Shown here: one piece after another, positions 13,264 to 13,648 of the stretch
Numbering within the stretch: position 1 is the first letter of the stretch
How the letters are laid out: every line of letters starts with the position of its first letter
DNA from: Candidatus Kuenenia stuttgartensis
GTDB lineage: Bacteria > Bacteroidota > Bacteroidia > Flavobacteriales_D > Crocinitomicaceae
Direction: 5' to 3'
Assembly (NCBI GenBank): GCA_943326025.2
Contig: CALPRR020000048.1
Location: 1 to 13,648 of the forward strand
DNA length: 13,648 nt
Program-made: the position numbers and the translations under genes
Notes under the pieces: model-generated
Databases searched by the model: none
The model's input: the letters and a program-made list of their open reading frames with translations, nothing else
What the model was told of the DNA's origin: nothing

Positions 13264-13648
13264 ATGGCTATTTTAAGTATCCCTTCAACTGGAGTTCAAA
13301 TAACAGAGGCTGCAGAAATAAAATCTTTTTTGAATAAAAGAGGAGTCTATTTTGATCAATGGACATGTGATGTTGTTTTTGAAGATACAGCAACACAAGA
13401 TGAAATCTTGAAGGCTTATGAAAAAGATCTAAAATCATTCATGCAACATGGAGGTTATCTAGATGCTGATGTAATTTCAATAAATAAGTTGACTGAGAAT
13501 TATGATGCAATCAGAGCAAAATTCTTAGCAGAACACACTCACTCTGAAGATGAAATTCGTTTTTTTGTGGATGGTAAAGGAATTTTCTGGTTTAATTTAG
13601 AAAATGAAGATCCTATTTTTAATTTATTATGTGAAAAAGGTGATTTGA
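13264..13648 (+). CDS. mtnD: Acireductone dioxygenase, N-terminal part (3' end outside window)
   Basis: An open frame of 128 codons runs from the ATG at 13264 to the window edge; the TGA letters at 13646-13648 are out of frame (the last full codon is TTG). Acireductone dioxygenases are about 180 aa, so about 70% is present. This cupin enzyme of the methionine salvage pathway oxidises the acireductone made from methylthioribose to formate and the 2-keto acid precursor of methionine (Fe form). The motif HTHSEDE (residues 91-97) supplies three of the four metal ligands (His91, His93, Glu97), and EIRFFVDGKGIFWF (97-110) is the diagnostic cupin strand pair. The N-terminal GVYFDQW is also typical. 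The fourth ligand, a later His, lies beyond the window. It is divergent from ppa, 171 nt apart; no other salvage genes are in view. Confidence 0.93.
   Translation, partial: MAILSIPSTGVQITEAAEIKSFLNKRGVYFDQWTCDVVFEDTATQDEILKAYEKDLKSFMQHGGYLDADVISINKLTENYDAIRAKFLAEHTHSEDEIRFFVDGKGIFWFNLENEDPIFNLLCEKGDL

Noticed and set aside
13646..13648. TGA letters at the right edge as a possible mtnD stop
   Set aside because: They are out of frame: the last full codon is TTG (13645-13647), and the enzyme family needs about 50 more residues, including the fourth metal-binding His.
1..13648. CRISPR arrays, tRNA or rRNA genes, insertion sequences and prophage genes
   Set aside because: No regularly spaced direct repeats, cloverleaf-like runs, transposase or integrase motifs or terminal inverted repeats were found by eye; a tRNAscan or ISfinder run would be needed to be certain.

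Overview
The window looks like chromosomal DNA from a member of the Bacteroidota, most likely Flavobacteriales. The reasons are: very low GC throughout; few Shine-Dalgarno sequences; several perfect copies of the Bacteroidota -7 promoter element TAnnTTTG (two of them with a TTG 18-19 nt upstream); a gene resembling the IPExxxVDY family directly before pyruvate kinase; and serS, L21, L27 and family I pyrophosphatase in their Bacteroidota-type forms. No tRNA, rRNA, CRISPR array, transposase, phage gene or attachment site was seen. Coding density is high and no gap exceeds about 240 bases.

Layout. The left edge (1-480, +) holds the C-terminal half of an OxyR-type LysR regulator. Two minus-strand membrane protein genes follow: a 54-aa small protein (540-704) and a 645-aa GT-C-like multi-pass glycosyltransferase candidate (816-2753). 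Across a divergent 236-nt gap come an IPExxxVDY-like gene and pyk (2990-4875, +), closed by a 46-nt perfect palindrome that can terminate both strands. Everything from 4948 to 13092 is on the minus strand. In transcription order this is ppa; rplU-rpmA; serS; a lipoprotein gene plus a secreted TPR protein gene separated by 4 nt; an M42 aminopeptidase; a secreted DUF3108 protein; and a pair of small uncharacterised proteins, the second with a long Asp/Glu tail. At the right edge, mtnD (acireductone dioxygenase, +) runs out of the window.

How the genes fit together. Most are housekeeping: translation (SerRS, L21, L27), pyrophosphate removal (Ppa), lower glycolysis (pyruvate kinase), peptide turnover (M42), methionine salvage (mtnD) and oxidative stress sensing (OxyR). 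The accessory part is a set of envelope proteins (GT-C-like protein, lipoprotein, TPR, DUF3108) plus the two-gene uncharacterised unit at 4948-5601. Transcription units are well marked: hairpins with T-tracts follow the minus-strand genes at 540, 5754, 6673, 10222, 11616 and 12406, and two complete promoters lie before rplU and before the 95-aa gene.

I did not find a clear undescribed multi-gene system. The best leads are the promoter-driven pair of small proteins (one hyper-acidic), the tightly linked lipoprotein-TPR pair, the long palindromic terminator behind pyk, and a 10-bp inverted repeat bracketing the ppa promoter in the ppa/mtnD divergent region.
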